Origin: Terriglobia bacterium
Lineage (GTDB): Bacteria > Acidobacteriota > Terriglobia > Terriglobales > Acidobacteriaceae
Assembly (NCBI GenBank): GCA_020073665.1
Contig: JAIQEU010000003.1
Location: 248,001-312,000, forward strand
Length of the DNA stretch: 64,000 nt
Direction: 5' to 3'
Shown here: piece after piece, positions 52,559 to 61,227 of the stretch
Numbering within the stretch: position 1 is the first letter of the stretch
Layout of the letters: each line of letters starts with the position of its first letter
Program-made: the position numbers and the translations under genes
The notes under the pieces: generated by a model
What the model was told of the DNA's origin: nothing
Seen by the model: only the letters and a program-made list of their open reading frames with translations
Database searches by the model: none

Positions 52559-52710
52559 GTAAGCATCCTCAATTCCAACCTACAACGAACGGGTACTAAC
52601 ATTCGGTGCTACCTGCCCGTTATGAATAAACCCGTTCCGGCACGGCCAGGTTGCGGATAAAATCGCCTGTTCGTGAATTGGAACCGGCAACCCTAACCAT
52701 CGCACCCTAT

Positions 52711-52727
52711 ATGTACTGATGGTACAT
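52711..52727. promoter_or_regulatory. ATGTAC-N5-GTACAT palindrome upstream of modB
   Basis: Perfect 6-base arms with a 5-base spacer, about 105 bases before the small reading frame at 52816 and 153 bases upstream of macA. The ModE consensus (TATAT-rich) is different, so the binder is unknown. A direct repeat TTACAT-aagt-TTACAT follows at about 52760-52776. Confidence 0.35.
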
Positions 52728-52815
52728 CTTGCAACAGGGATGCGGCGTTGATCCCTTGTTTTACATAAGTTTACATTTCAGCGGGCAGCGGCTTGGAAGA
52801 TAACGAGACAGGCGA

Positions 52816-52911
52816 ATGGGACAAAGGCTCCTCATCGTTCTACTGACCTGGACCACCGTGCCGGGCCTTCCGGCAGCTGGCGGCTTCGCGCGGCCGCAGG
52901 AGAAACCGTAA
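52816..52911 (+). CDS. 31-residue signal-peptide-like reading frame overlapping modB
   Basis: Encodes 'MGQRLLIVLLTWTTVPGLPA' and a short tail 'AGGFARPQEKP', then TAA overlapping the modB ATG (TAATG). The first 20 residues look like an export signal, but nothing follows. In canonical order modA (periplasmic molybdate-binding protein) would stand here. It could be a leader peptide or a remnant of modA; I cannot decide. Translational coupling to modB is probable. Confidence 0.35.
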   Translation: MGQRLLIVLLTWTTVPGLPAAGGFARPQEKP

Positions 52912-53585
52912 TGGACTGGCAGGCGTTCTGGCTGACCATCCGGCTCGCCGTGCTGGTGGCGGCCATCCTGGTGGTGATCGGTTTGCCGATCGCTTATTGG
53001 ATCACCTATTCGCGCTGGCGCTGGAAGTTTCTGGCCGAGGCCGTGGTCGCCCTGCCCATCGTTCTGCCGCCCACCGTTCTGGGCTTTTATCTGCTGGTGG
53101 CGCTCGGTCCGCACAGTCCCCTCGGTCGCTGGTGGCTGCAGATGACCGGGCACACTTTGGCGTTCACGTTTGAAGGCCTGGTCATTGGATCGATCGTCTA
53201 CAGCCTGCCGTTCGCGGTGCAGCCGTTCGCGGCGTCGTTCGCTTCGGTCGACCACCGGTTGCTGTCCGCTTCCGCCACGTTGGGTGCCTCGCGCTGGCGA
53301 ACTTTTTTTCGCGTGATCCTGCCGCTCTCAGTGCCGGGGCTGGTTACCGGGTTGGCCCTGAGTTTCGCGCATACCATGGGAGAATTCGGCGTGGTGCTGA
53401 TGGTCGGTGGCAACATTCCCGGGGTGACGCGGACCGTGTCCATCCAGATCTACGACCAAGTGCAAGCCTTCCAATATGCGGCGGCCAACCAGACGGCGCT
53501 GCTGCTGCTGGCGATTTCCTTCGTCGTCCTCTCCACGGTGTACGCTCTCAATCGACGAGTATGGGCGGTATGGCCGTGGAAGTAG
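52911..53585 (+). CDS. modB: Molybdate ABC transporter permease
   Basis: 224 residues, five to six transmembrane helices ('LAVLVAAILVVIGLPIAYWI', 'FLAEAVVALPIVLPPTVLGF'). The EAA-type loop is 'LGASRWRTFFRVILPLSVPG', and 'LSFAHTMGEFGVVLMVGGNI' with 'GVTRTVSIQIYDQVQ' is specific to ModB. It forms the channel through which molybdate or tungstate enters. AGGAG lies eight bases upstream of the ATG; modC overlaps the 3' end by 25 bases. No substrate-binding ModA is in the window. Confidence 0.95.
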   Translation: MDWQAFWLTIRLAVLVAAILVVIGLPIAYWITYSRWRWKFLAEAVVALPIVLPPTVLGFYLLVALGPHSPLGRWWLQMTGHTLAFTFEGLVIGSIVYSLPFAVQPFAASFASVDHRLLSASATLGASRWRTFFRVILPLSVPGLVTGLALSFAHTMGEFGVVLMVGGNIPGVTRTVSIQIYDQVQAFQYAAANQTALLLLAISFVVLSTVYALNRRVWAVWPWK

Positions 53586-54685
53586 AGGACAGGCAGGGCG
53601 TGCTGACGGCACAGATCCGCAAGCAATTCTGCAGTTCCGGCCGTGCTTTCGAACTTCGTGCGGACTTTGCCGTTCCCCCCGGTATCACTATTCTGTTCGG
53701 CCCTTCCGGAGCAGGGAAGACCACGCTGCTCGACTGCATCGCTGGGCTCACCCGTCCCGACTCAGGCCGTATCGCGGTTGGAAACCACGTTCTATTTGCA
53801 GACGGAACCGGCGTGCCCGTTCAGCGGCGCCGGATCGGATACGTATTCCAGGATCTGGCGTTGTTTCCCCACCTGCGGGTTGAAGAAAACATCCGGTACG
53901 GACTTGCCCCGCTGGCGGCGGGCGAACGCGGTCAGCGAACCGACTCCATTCTGGAATCGTTCCGCATTGCTCACCTTCGCGCCCGCCGCCCCGGCGAGAT
54001 CTCGAGCGGCGAGCGCCAGCGAGTGGCTCTGGCGCGGGCGCTGGTGACCGATCCCTGCTTGCTTCTGCTGGATGAGCCTTTGGCGGCGCTGGACGCGGCT
54101 ACCAAGTCCATGATCGTCGAAGACCTTCGCGCCTGGAACCAGTTACATCGTATCCCGATCCTTTACGTCACCCACAGCCGAGACGAGGTATTCGCCCTGG
54201 GGGAGAACATGCTGCTGCTGGAGGAGGGGAAGGTTGTGGCGCAGGGAACACCCCACCAGGTGATGACTGCGCCGCGACGTGAGACAGTGGCACAACTGGC
54301 GGGCTTTGAAAACATCTTCACCGTGCAGGTGGTGGCTGCGCACGAGGACCGTGGCACCATGACCTGCCGGATCACGGGCAGCAAGGTGGAACTGGAAACG
54401 CCGCTGGTCCGGGCGGAAGTGGGTTCCACCCTGCGCGTCGCCATAGACGCGGGCGACATCCTGCTGGCCTCGGTCCCGCCCACCGGGCTGAGCGCGCGCA
54501 ATGTGATTCCGGGCCGGGTGATTTCACTGGAGCAACGCGACGTGATCGTAGTCGCCAAGGTGGACTGTGGGGCCGAAATGGCGGTCCATCTCACGCTGGC
54601 GGCTCGCGACGCCTTGCATCTCCAACCCGGCCGCGATGTGTGGCTGGTGATTAAGACCCATTCATGCCACCTGATGGCCGAATAG
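53561..54685 (+). CDS. modC: Molybdate ABC transporter ATPase with C-terminal TOBE domain
   Basis: 374 residues. Walker A 'FGPSGAGKTTLLD', signature 'ISSGERQRVALARAL' (Ser at the second Gly of LSGGQ), Walker B 'LLLLDEPLAALDAAT' and switch His in 'LYVTHSRDEV'. A C-terminal TOBE/Mop domain (about 305-370; 'SARNVIPGRVISLEQRDVIV') is the molybdate-sensing regulatory part of ModC. The start overlaps modB, implying coupled translation. It converges with the glycosyltransferase gene two bases away. Confidence 0.95.
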   Translation: MGGMAVEVEDRQGVLTAQIRKQFCSSGRAFELRADFAVPPGITILFGPSGAGKTTLLDCIAGLTRPDSGRIAVGNHVLFADGTGVPVQRRRIGYVFQDLALFPHLRVEENIRYGLAPLAAGERGQRTDSILESFRIAHLRARRPGEISSGERQRVALARALVTDPCLLLLDEPLAALDAATKSMIVEDLRAWNQLHRIPILYVTHSRDEVFALGENMLLLEEGKVVAQGTPHQVMTAPRRETVAQLAGFENIFTVQVVAAHEDRGTMTCRITGSKVELETPLVRAEVGSTLRVAIDAGDILLASVPPTGLSARNVIPGRVISLEQRDVIVVAKVDCGAEMAVHLTLAARDALHLQPGRDVWLVIKTHSCHLMAE

Positions 54686-54687
54686 CG

Positions 54688-56271
54688 CTATCTCGTCAGC
54701 CGCGCGTCCACCACCTGCTCCATCTCGATCACACCCACCCACTGGCCGTCCCGGGTTTCGCTGTAAACGAGTTGTCCGCCGAGAATCCGCGCAGCTGCTG
54801 CGGGCGGCACGTCGCGATGATATCCAAAGTAGCGGGTCTTCCATTCCTGCCATGTGCGCCAACCTTCGAACAGCGGGTGCTGAGGTTCGTACTTGGTGGA
54901 GAACACCAGCGCCACCTCAAAGCTTGAGCGCAAATCCGCTGCGGACATAAGCTGCTCGATCGTGAAGTCATCGATCCGTACCACGCGCATCGGGCGGGAC
55001 AGGTACCCCAGGTAGGGACGTGTAAGCTCATCACTCGCCGGCCAGGCCGTAAGCACTCGGGCCATGGGATAGCGCGCCTCGGTGAATTCTTCCGCGTGCT
55101 GGTGCAGCACGATGTAATCGCGATACGCCAGGTTGTCTTCCAGCGAAATGCCGTATCGCGGATTCGTCAACAGCCCGGCCACGAACCCGAGGATCACAAT
55201 GGCAATCACGCCGCGCCAGAGGCGCACTCTACGCCACAAGGTAGAGACGAAAATAACGATCACCAGCGGCACCGCCGGAAGCATGTAGCGCGCCAGTTCC
55301 GCCCCGCCCACCACCGCCATGGCCAGCAGGTAAGCCACGATTACCGCCAGCCAGCCGAACTGCACGTCCACCGCGATCCGGGGACGGTCTCCGTGTTCGT
55401 CCTGCACCGCAGGCAGCCACATGGCGAACAGCGCTGCCAGTGACAGCAGATACAGGTTCAAATAGCCTAACGCTTGCCACAGCCGTATCAGGAGCGCCAG
55501 CACGGCCCGCAGCGGCTGTAGCGTAGCCTGCACGTTGTAGCGGAAGAACTCCGGGTTGCCAAACACGAATCCGGTTTGCCGGTAGTGATACGCGTACCAG
55601 AGTCCCAGCGGAACCAGGGGAACCAGAAGCAGAGCAGACTTGGATATGCGTGCCGCCGGGAAGCCACCAGCCCAGCCGCCAAGCTTTGCACCAATAACAG
55701 GACGCAACCGTTCCCACAGGAATAACGCCAGCGGCGCCAGGATGGCAGTTTCCTTCGCCAGCACCGCCAGTGAGAGCCAGAAGGCGGTCGCCCCTCGGCG
55801 ATCCTCCGCATAGGCGTGCAAAGCCCAGAAGGTCAGCCCCGCCGCAGCCAAGTCCACGTGGGCAAGAGAACTCTGCGTGAAGAAGACGGAGTAAAACGCG
55901 GTGCAAAGGGTGGAAGCAGTTGCGACTTCAAAGTTGGCGACGGTTTCTGCCAGGCGAAAGAGTCCCAGCAACGAGAATGCCGCCATCACCAGCACGGCAC
56001 AGCGAGTCACCATCGGCGCATAGCCGGCGACTTTCCAGCACAATGCCAGGTAAGCCATCACCAGCGGCGGGTGCGCGTTCGAGGGAGTTGAATGCGGAAT
56101 CACACTCCCGGTCAGCAGCAGGTCGCGGGCGGCGGGAATGTAGTATCCGGCTTCGTCCCAGATGTAGGGCAGGCGCAGCAGCGGCAGGTGTGTCCCCACG
56201 AGGGTCAGCAAGATCAGCGCGAACACCAGCGCTGGATGAAGCTTGCGACGAGTGCCGGCCGGGCTGCTCAC
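54688..56271 (-). CDS. Membrane glycosyltransferase, GT39/ArnT-like (PMT family)
   Basis: 527 residues with about eleven hydrophobic helices. 'LLRLPYIWDEAGYYIPAARD' (Asp-Glu in the first loop) is the typical metal/donor motif of dolichol-phosphate or undecaprenyl-phosphate sugar transferases. 'TQSSLAHVDLAAAGLTFWAL' and 'AKETAILAPLALFLWERL' are further family landmarks. The C-terminal 130 residues are soluble. Such enzymes transfer sugars from lipid carriers on the periplasmic side; the acceptor is unknown. It starts 7 bases after the DUF3467 stop, so the two are probably co-transcribed. Confidence 0.82.
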   Translation of the reverse strand: MSSPAGTRRKLHPALVFALILLTLVGTHLPLLRLPYIWDEAGYYIPAARDLLLTGSVIPHSTPSNAHPPLVMAYLALCWKVAGYAPMVTRCAVLVMAAFSLLGLFRLAETVANFEVATASTLCTAFYSVFFTQSSLAHVDLAAAGLTFWALHAYAEDRRGATAFWLSLAVLAKETAILAPLALFLWERLRPVIGAKLGGWAGGFPAARISKSALLLVPLVPLGLWYAYHYRQTGFVFGNPEFFRYNVQATLQPLRAVLALLIRLWQALGYLNLYLLSLAALFAMWLPAVQDEHGDRPRIAVDVQFGWLAVIVAYLLAMAVVGGAELARYMLPAVPLVIVIFVSTLWRRVRLWRGVIAIVILGFVAGLLTNPRYGISLEDNLAYRDYIVLHQHAEEFTEARYPMARVLTAWPASDELTRPYLGYLSRPMRVVRIDDFTIEQLMSAADLRSSFEVALVFSTKYEPQHPLFEGWRTWQEWKTRYFGYHRDVPPAAAARILGGQLVYSETRDGQWVGVIEMEQVVDARLTR

Positions 56272-56278
56272 CGGCGCG

Positions 56279-56575
56279 TCAGTGCACCGGTCCGGGAGCC
56301 GTCATTCTCGGGTCAAGCTTGATTTCCCCGAACGCGCTCTCGTAGTTGGCCACGTTGTGCTGCAGCACCGACAACAACGCCTTGGCTTGTTGCGGGCTCA
56401 AGTAAATTCCCTGGAAGTTTTGGACTTCCATCTGGGTCTCCGACTGTTGCAGCAGGGTGCCGAACACCAGGAAGAAATCCCAGACGTTCACCCGGATCTG
56501 CACGCTGTTGGCGTAGTTCTCGCGGTAGTTGGAGGTATTGACCAGCTTGATATTGGGCTGCGTTGGGATCGACAT
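56279..56575 (-). CDS. DUF3467 protein
   Basis: 98 residues. 'NYRENYANSVQIRVNVWDFF' and 'GIYLSPQQAKALLSVLQHNV' followed by 'NYESAFGEI' match the pattern of DUF3467, a small family of unknown function with a possible tie to secretion or envelope stress. No signal peptide. It stands immediately upstream of the glycosyltransferase gene. Confidence 0.8.
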   Translation of the reverse strand: MSIPTQPNIKLVNTSNYRENYANSVQIRVNVWDFFLVFGTLLQQSETQMEVQNFQGIYLSPQQAKALLSVLQHNVANYESAFGEIKLDPRMTAPGPVH

Positions 56576-56704
56576 AAGATGCCCAGTGTAGCGGGGACAG
56601 GTCGCGGAAAGCTACTGTCACGACGGCGCAAGCCCAATCTTGTGCCCCTGTTCGGGGTAGCGCGGATCGGCGCGAGGAACCGAAGAAGAAGTCGGTCTGC
56701 GAGT

Positions 56705-57403
56705 CTATGACAGGTGAATCCCCACCGATTGCACGGTAGCCGTTCCTGAGATTCCGCCGTCGAGCTTGATTTCAATGGTGAAAAGGTAGGGCTGGCTGGA
56801 ACTCGCCGGTTTGAATTTTGCGGTCTCTGAAAGGTAAGGATCGATCGTGATCTGGTCGATGCAATAGGCAACCGGACTGGTATTGCTGCACGGGATGTCA
56901 CTCACGCCTTGCAGTGCAACACAATTCGTAGAACAAGATACTGTAGTCTTGTTGTCTTCCGTCCCGTCGCCAGTCTGTCCCAACAGGTTGCCGAAGTGAG
57001 GCCAGTTGTTGTTCGTGGTCGCGCCGTATACTGATCCCTGGATCGCGATGTCTACGCTCTGTCCTGCGGTGACATTCCATAGCCCAGACCCCACCACCAG
57101 GATCGTGTGCTTGCCGTTAGGATCCATCTTCATCTTAATATTCGAGCCATTGGATCCCAGCGCAGTGCAAAGGCTGGCCGGCGTGCTGGTGCAGGTGTAA
57201 GCGGTCCACTGCATCACGGCGGGCGCCTGCGAACAACTCGTGCCCATGTAGCTTGCAACCGTACCGTCGGCACAATCCGCCACACCGGTATTGTTAATGA
57301 CCGCCGGTTGCGAGGTAGTGCCTCCACCCCCGCATCCAGACAGGGCGAGCACCAAGCCGGCCAGCAACACTCCGGCCAGGCTGAAAGATCTCGCAGTTCG
57401 CAT
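56705..57403 (-). CDS. Lipoprotein with Cys-rich extracellular part
   Basis: 232 residues. Signal peptide ending in a lipobox ('VLLAGLVLALSGCGGGG') with Gly-rich tether. The mature part holds about eight Cys ('SCSQAPAVMQWTAYTCTSTP', 'TTVSCSTNCVALQGVSDIPC'), likely disulfide-bonded, and ends in a β-rich segment. Unknown family. Outer-membrane or surface anchoring is inferred. Confidence 0.65.
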   Translation of the reverse strand: MRTARSFSLAGVLLAGLVLALSGCGGGGTTSQPAVINNTGVADCADGTVASYMGTSCSQAPAVMQWTAYTCTSTPASLCTALGSNGSNIKMKMDPNGKHTILVVGSGLWNVTAGQSVDIAIQGSVYGATTNNNWPHFGNLLGQTGDGTEDNKTTVSCSTNCVALQGVSDIPCSNTSPVAYCIDQITIDPYLSETAKFKPASSSQPYLFTIEIKLDGGISGTATVQSVGIHLS

Positions 57404-57622
57404 GACACGACGGTACTATCCGTCCCTGGGCCACGCGAGATTACGGAGGTGCATTCTGGGTTCAATCCTGGCTCGCAACCGGGTAATTACTTACGGGTAT
57501 TTGCAGCCGAGGAGGCGGGAGCCCAATTTGCCGGCCCGGTCGGTGGTCATTATTGGGTGGCGGGGATCTCTCTGGCGCGACTCAGGCCTCGAATGGGTTC
57601 ACCTAACAATGGCTTAAGAGCG

Positions 57623-57707
57623 TGGTGCGAAAGGGGGGACTCGAACCCCCATGGGTTTCCCCGCCAGATCCTAAGTCTGGTGCGTCTGCCAATTCCGCCA
57701 CTTTCGC
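57623..57707 (-). tRNA. tRNA-Leu(UAG)
   Basis: Read on the minus strand the 7-base acceptor stem GCGAAAG pairs with CTTTCGC, the anticodon loop CTTAGGA gives anticodon TAG (57673-57671), a long variable arm is present, the T-loop GGTTCGAGTCC is standard and CCA is encoded at the 3' end. The long variable arm and anticodon identify leucine, reading CUA. Confidence 0.97.
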
Positions 57708-57881
57708 AAGTCCCAATGGCTGTTTCTCAGAAATTGTAACCGAAGAATGACCAGCCATGCGCAGGTGGGAACCCATCCGGTAGATAGCGGGCAAACAGAT
57801 AGCGAGCAAAAAAATCACCGGGAGCAGGACATGGTCTGAATCCTGTTCCCGGCGTCTAAGCGGGCATCTTGGGTTTCCTCG

Positions 57882-59159
57882 CTACAGCGACTGCACAAAC
57901 GCGACCAGCGCCGCCTGATCGCTTGGCGACAACGCTTGATACTTTCCGAGCACCGCGGCCGCTTCGCCCGTGCCGTCGGGGCTGTGTTGCAGGATGGCCG
58001 ACGGGATGTCCTTGATGCTGCCATTGTGCCAGAACGCGGTGCGATAGAAGATCCCCCATAACGGAGTCGTCCTCCACTGCTGCTGCGTGGCCTGGTTGGT
58101 GATGAGCGTGTTGGCCGGGAATGTGCCCGCGTTCTTCTTCCCCATGTCGTGCAGCAAGAGGTCGGAATATAGGTTCACCAGCTGGTTGCTCAGCGACGGA
58201 CTGGGGCCAAACTGTGTTCCCGACAGATCGGTGTCGTAAAACACCTGCGCCGGCGTCTGGTAGCTGGGCAAGTGGCATTCGTTGCAGCCTATGGACATGA
58301 AAATGGTTTGGCCCGGTAAGTTAGTTTGTTGTGGCGCCGCCGGAGCCAGGAAGCGGGCGAAATGGGAGATGTTGAAAATCCCCTTTCCGCCGCTGCCGGT
58401 GTTGGTGTTGTTGGGAACGGGTGTGTTGTCGGTGCAATTCGGATCAATATTGCAATCTCCCTGGGGACAGTCTTCGGTCTTCACCAGAGGATTGGTGATG
58501 CCCAGATCGTGTCCGAAGGCAGCGGCCACCTGCTGCAGCAAAGTCGGCTGCTGCGCTTTTCTGCCAAACCGTCCCGGCCGCAGGACCTGGTGGTAGTCCA
58601 GAACCATGTTAGCCACGCCGTGGATGCCATCGGCCTGATAGTTGTTGAGTTCGAAGGCGGCTTGATTCAGGATGTCCGCGTCGGCAATGGCGTCCACTAG
58701 GCCGAATCCGAAAACCGGCGCCGTCAAACGCTTCTCCACCGTTGCACCGACTGGGACTTGCTCGCCTTGAAGCGTGCACAGGCCGCTTTTGATGAAAGGT
58801 GCGTTGGACAGGGGTTGTAGGAACGGACCACCAAGGTAGAACTGATCGAAGCTCCCGTCTGGGTTGGTCAGACCATAGAAGGTCAAAAGCCGCGCGGCGC
58901 CGCCGCCGATCACGGGCTGTTTGTGGCAGCGGCTGCAACCACCGTCGCTGGTCAGCGGACCCAATCCTTCCTGTACACCCCACAGCCGGAAGAATTGTGA
59001 TTGGCCGGCGGTGAACGCCTTGGCCTCAGACGGCGCCAGGTTCGGCAGCGGTGACCCAAGACCACCCTGCGCCTGAGCGTTGGTGGAGCTGATTGCGACC
59101 AAGAAACTGATTGAGGCAAGAGCGAGAAATACTGTAAAGCGGCGTTGGGTGAGCGGCAT
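57882..59159 (-). CDS. Diheme oxidoreductase / putative peroxidase (DUF1111-like)
   Basis: 425 residues with a signal peptide ('FTVFLALASISFLVAISSTN'). Heme c motifs CSRCH (75-79) and CNECH (292-296). 'VFGFGLVDAIADADIL' and 'GHDLGITNPL' are DUF1111 marks; related proteins occur as diheme peroxidase-like enzymes in the periplasm. The tail 'QALSPSDQAALVAFVQSL' is typical of this family too. The ATG is four bases after AGGAGG. Its neighbour on the other side of the tRNA is the Cys-rich lipoprotein. Confidence 0.85.
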   Translation of the reverse strand: MPLTQRRFTVFLALASISFLVAISSTNAQAQGGLGSPLPNLAPSEAKAFTAGQSQFFRLWGVQEGLGPLTSDGGCSRCHKQPVIGGGAARLLTFYGLTNPDGSFDQFYLGGPFLQPLSNAPFIKSGLCTLQGEQVPVGATVEKRLTAPVFGFGLVDAIADADILNQAAFELNNYQADGIHGVANMVLDYHQVLRPGRFGRKAQQPTLLQQVAAAFGHDLGITNPLVKTEDCPQGDCNIDPNCTDNTPVPNNTNTGSGGKGIFNISHFARFLAPAAPQQTNLPGQTIFMSIGCNECHLPSYQTPAQVFYDTDLSGTQFGPSPSLSNQLVNLYSDLLLHDMGKKNAGTFPANTLITNQATQQQWRTTPLWGIFYRTAFWHNGSIKDIPSAILQHSPDGTGEAAAVLGKYQALSPSDQAALVAFVQSL

Positions 59160-59342
59160 AACGCCTCCTTGGCTCTGCAGGGCAGAGAATCAAAATCCCA
59201 TCAATTCCCTAGTTCTTTGGTGTGGCCGAGTGACCTCGGCCGGGGGCCCGAAAAACGAAGTCTTACGGGGGGTCGCACGCAAACAAATCTTACGCGGCTT
59301 CTGAGTAGAACCCGCTGGCCGAAAAAAGTTGCGGTCTTTCTA

Positions 59343-59615
59343 TCACTGCACCTGGTTCAATCCCTGGTAAATGGCGATGCCGGCGATTACCAGGATCAGG
59401 AGTCCCGAAGCAGCGCCCAGCCATCGCACGAATGGATTGAGCTTGTTCACCTTGTGCATCAGTTCGATCTGCTCCTGTTCCATGTGCGATTCGGCCTCGT
59501 CCAGGAACAGCTGATCGTCCTCATGCATAGTGAGAGTGCTGCGGTAGATGAGGAGGATCACGAGCACTCCCGTCAGAACTCCCCACACAACCAACAGAGC
59601 TATCAAAGGCGACAT
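59343..59615 (-). CDS. Small two-helix membrane protein
   Basis: 90 residues: N-terminal helix 'LIALLVVWGVLTGVLVILLI', an acidic middle with a short coiled-coil-like stretch ('LDEAESHMEQEQIELMHKVN'), and a C-terminal helix 'WLGAASGLLILVIAGIAIYQ'. GAGGTGG precedes the ATG at 59615; the longer frame to 59675 lacks such a site. Family and role unknown. Confidence 0.6.
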   Translation of the reverse strand: MSPLIALLVVWGVLTGVLVILLIYRSTLTMHEDDQLFLDEAESHMEQEQIELMHKVNKLNPFVRWLGAASGLLILVIAGIAIYQGLNQVQ

Positions 59616-59844
59616 ATGCCACCTCGGAACTGATCTTGAGTCGGGCCAGGGTTGCTCCCAAGGGCGGGATCGCACCCTTTACCCGCGTGGGCCAGTATCC
59701 CCACGCCGAGATTATAGCCCGAGATTGCAAATGCTGCACTTTTGTTTCACAGGGTGCGACCTCGGCCCCCGAAGGCTCATCTAAGGTATTGAGACACATG
59801 GGTATGCCGGGTGGTAGCTTTTCCGCAGACCCCGTGTCCGGCTT

Positions 59845-59853
59845 TGCTATAAT
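59845..59853 (+). promoter_or_regulatory. Extended -10 promoter of the Fe-S carrier gene
   Basis: TGC directly before a perfect TATAAT (59848-59853), 32 bases before the ATG at 59885. No clear -35 element, as is common for extended -10 promoters. Confidence 0.65.
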
Positions 59854-59884
59854 GCGTAATTACTAGTTTTCAAGGAGATACGAA

Positions 59885-60250
59885 ATGGCGACCAGCACCA
59901 CTCCCGAAGTGAAGCCCAAGGCAGCTCCTGTCACCTTGACTCCGAATGCCGTAGCCAAGGTCAAGGAGATCATGGCGCAGCAAAATCCCGTTCCTGCCGG
60001 TCTGCGCGTGGGCGTGGTCGGGGGCGGTTGCTCCGGCTTCTCCTACTCCATGTCGTTTGAGAATGGCGCTGGCATGATGGACAAGGTCTTCGATATGGAT
60101 GGCTTGAAGGTCTATGTCGATGCCACCTCGCAGATGTACCTGAACGGCTGCGTCGTGGACTACGTCGAGACCCTGGAGGGAGCCGGCTTCAAGTTCGAGA
60201 ATCCCAATGTGAAGAGTACCTGCGGCTGCGGCTCGTCGTTCAACGTGTAA
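59885..60250 (+). CDS. A-type iron-sulfur carrier (HesB/IscA/ErpA family)
   Basis: 121 residues. The three conserved Cys are C49 ('GGGCSGFSY'), C113 and C115 ('STCGCGSSF'), the iron-sulfur ligands of A-type carriers that pass clusters to apo-proteins. A ten-residue N-terminal extension ('MATSTTPEVK') precedes the core. An additional Cys at 89 is not part of the motif. AAGGAG sits seven bases before the ATG, and an extended -10 promoter lies upstream. It stands alone; no isc/suf genes are adjacent. Confidence 0.93.
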   Translation: MATSTTPEVKPKAAPVTLTPNAVAKVKEIMAQQNPVPAGLRVGVVGGGCSGFSYSMSFENGAGMMDKVFDMDGLKVYVDATSQMYLNGCVVDYVETLEGAGFKFENPNVKSTCGCGSSFNV

Positions 60251-60277
60251 GAGCGCTCCCGTTTGGGAAAAAGCTTA

Positions 60278-60311
60278 AAAGGCCTCATCGTTTCGATGAG
60301 GCCTTTAATTT
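60278..60311. terminator. Bidirectional Rho-independent terminator
   Basis: AAAGGCCTCATCG pairs perfectly with CGATGAGGCCTTT around a 3-base loop (60278-60306), followed by AATTTTT on the plus strand and preceded by A-rich bases that give a T-run on the minus strand. It separates the convergent Fe-S carrier and pseudopilin genes. Confidence 0.92.
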
Positions 60312-60344
60312 TTCCCAGCTCCTGAACCGCCAACCCCGTAGTCG

Positions 60345-61145
60345 CTACTGCTGGTCGGGCTGTTGTGCCGGCTGCGCCGGAGGCTGCACGGGCTGGCCGG
60401 GTTGGCCCGGAATCCCACCCTGTGCGCCGGCGGCGCCAGCCCCGATGCCACCCCCCGCGCCCTGGAGCGGCGGCTGGTTGGGCGTGCTCAGCAATCCTCC
60501 GCGGTCGCTGCTGGGGTCGTAAATGAACTGCCACTGGTTGTAATGCTTCTTCTTGTTGAACTCGCGGATGGTTTCATTTTTGCTGGCGCTTACCACTCCC
60601 ACGATGGGTCCGCCGCCAAAGGTTATTCCGCTTAGGTTATCGCCACTCGAAGAGTCGGGCTTCTTTGACGAATCATCGCCTTCACCCGCATTTTCATCCG
60701 GCGGCTTGTTGGCGGCGGCAAACTGTCGCTGCGCGGTGGCGATGGCCGAGAGTCCCTGGGCAGCGGCCGGATTCAGCCCTCCCGCCGGGGTCGCGCCCGC
60801 AATCCCCGCCCCGAAGCTGAGTTGCACTTCGCCGACGTGAAGCACCTTGAAATCCTGCCCGGTGATGGGATCCTTGTAGCGCTTGCGCAGGAAACGAAGG
60901 TTGTTGGTGTTTTCCAGTTCTTCCAGACGCGTCGGGTAACGCCCGAACTTCTTGTAGTAGTGGCGCACGGCTCGCGAGTATTGCACCCCGCGATGAATCA
61001 TTTCCTCCTCGCGATCGCGTTTGACCTGGAAAGCCAGCGTGGGAGCGATGGCTGCGGCCGCAATGGCCAGCAGCGTCACAAACAACATGAGTGTGAGCAG
61101 GATGTACCCCTGCTGGCTGCGGCGGGTTGGGTTCCGACGAAACAT
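60345..61145 (-). CDS. GspG-like pseudopilin with long disordered tail
   Basis: 266 residues. 'RRSQQGYILLTLMLFVTLLA' is a prepilin leader and helix (cleavage before Tyr). 'SRAVRHYYKKFGRYPTRLEE' and 'RFLRKRYKDPITGQDF' are GspG-type marks. After about residue 110 an Ala/Gly/Pro/Gln-rich tail, ending 'PGQPVQPPAQPAQQPDQQ', follows; pseudopilins usually stop near 150 residues, so the tail is unusual. It is the last gene of the pilMNOP-like operon, 82 bases after pilP. It likely forms the shaft or a minor part of a type II secretion/type IV pilus-like fibre. Confidence 0.78.
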   Translation of the reverse strand: MFRRNPTRRSQQGYILLTLMLFVTLLAIAAAAIAPTLAFQVKRDREEEMIHRGVQYSRAVRHYYKKFGRYPTRLEELENTNNLRFLRKRYKDPITGQDFKVLHVGEVQLSFGAGIAGATPAGGLNPAAAQGLSAIATAQRQFAAANKPPDENAGEGDDSSKKPDSSSGDNLSGITFGGGPIVGVVSASKNETIREFNKKKHYNQWQFIYDPSSDRGGLLSTPNQPPLQGAGGGIGAGAAGAQGGIPGQPGQPVQPPAQPAQQPDQQ

Positions 61146-61227
61146 ATCACTTCAAAAGCTGCGGGGCGCAAGTTGCAGGTACCTGCTTACGCCGGCCACC
61201 GGGCGCCGGCTAGCCGCGCCCTGCCAC

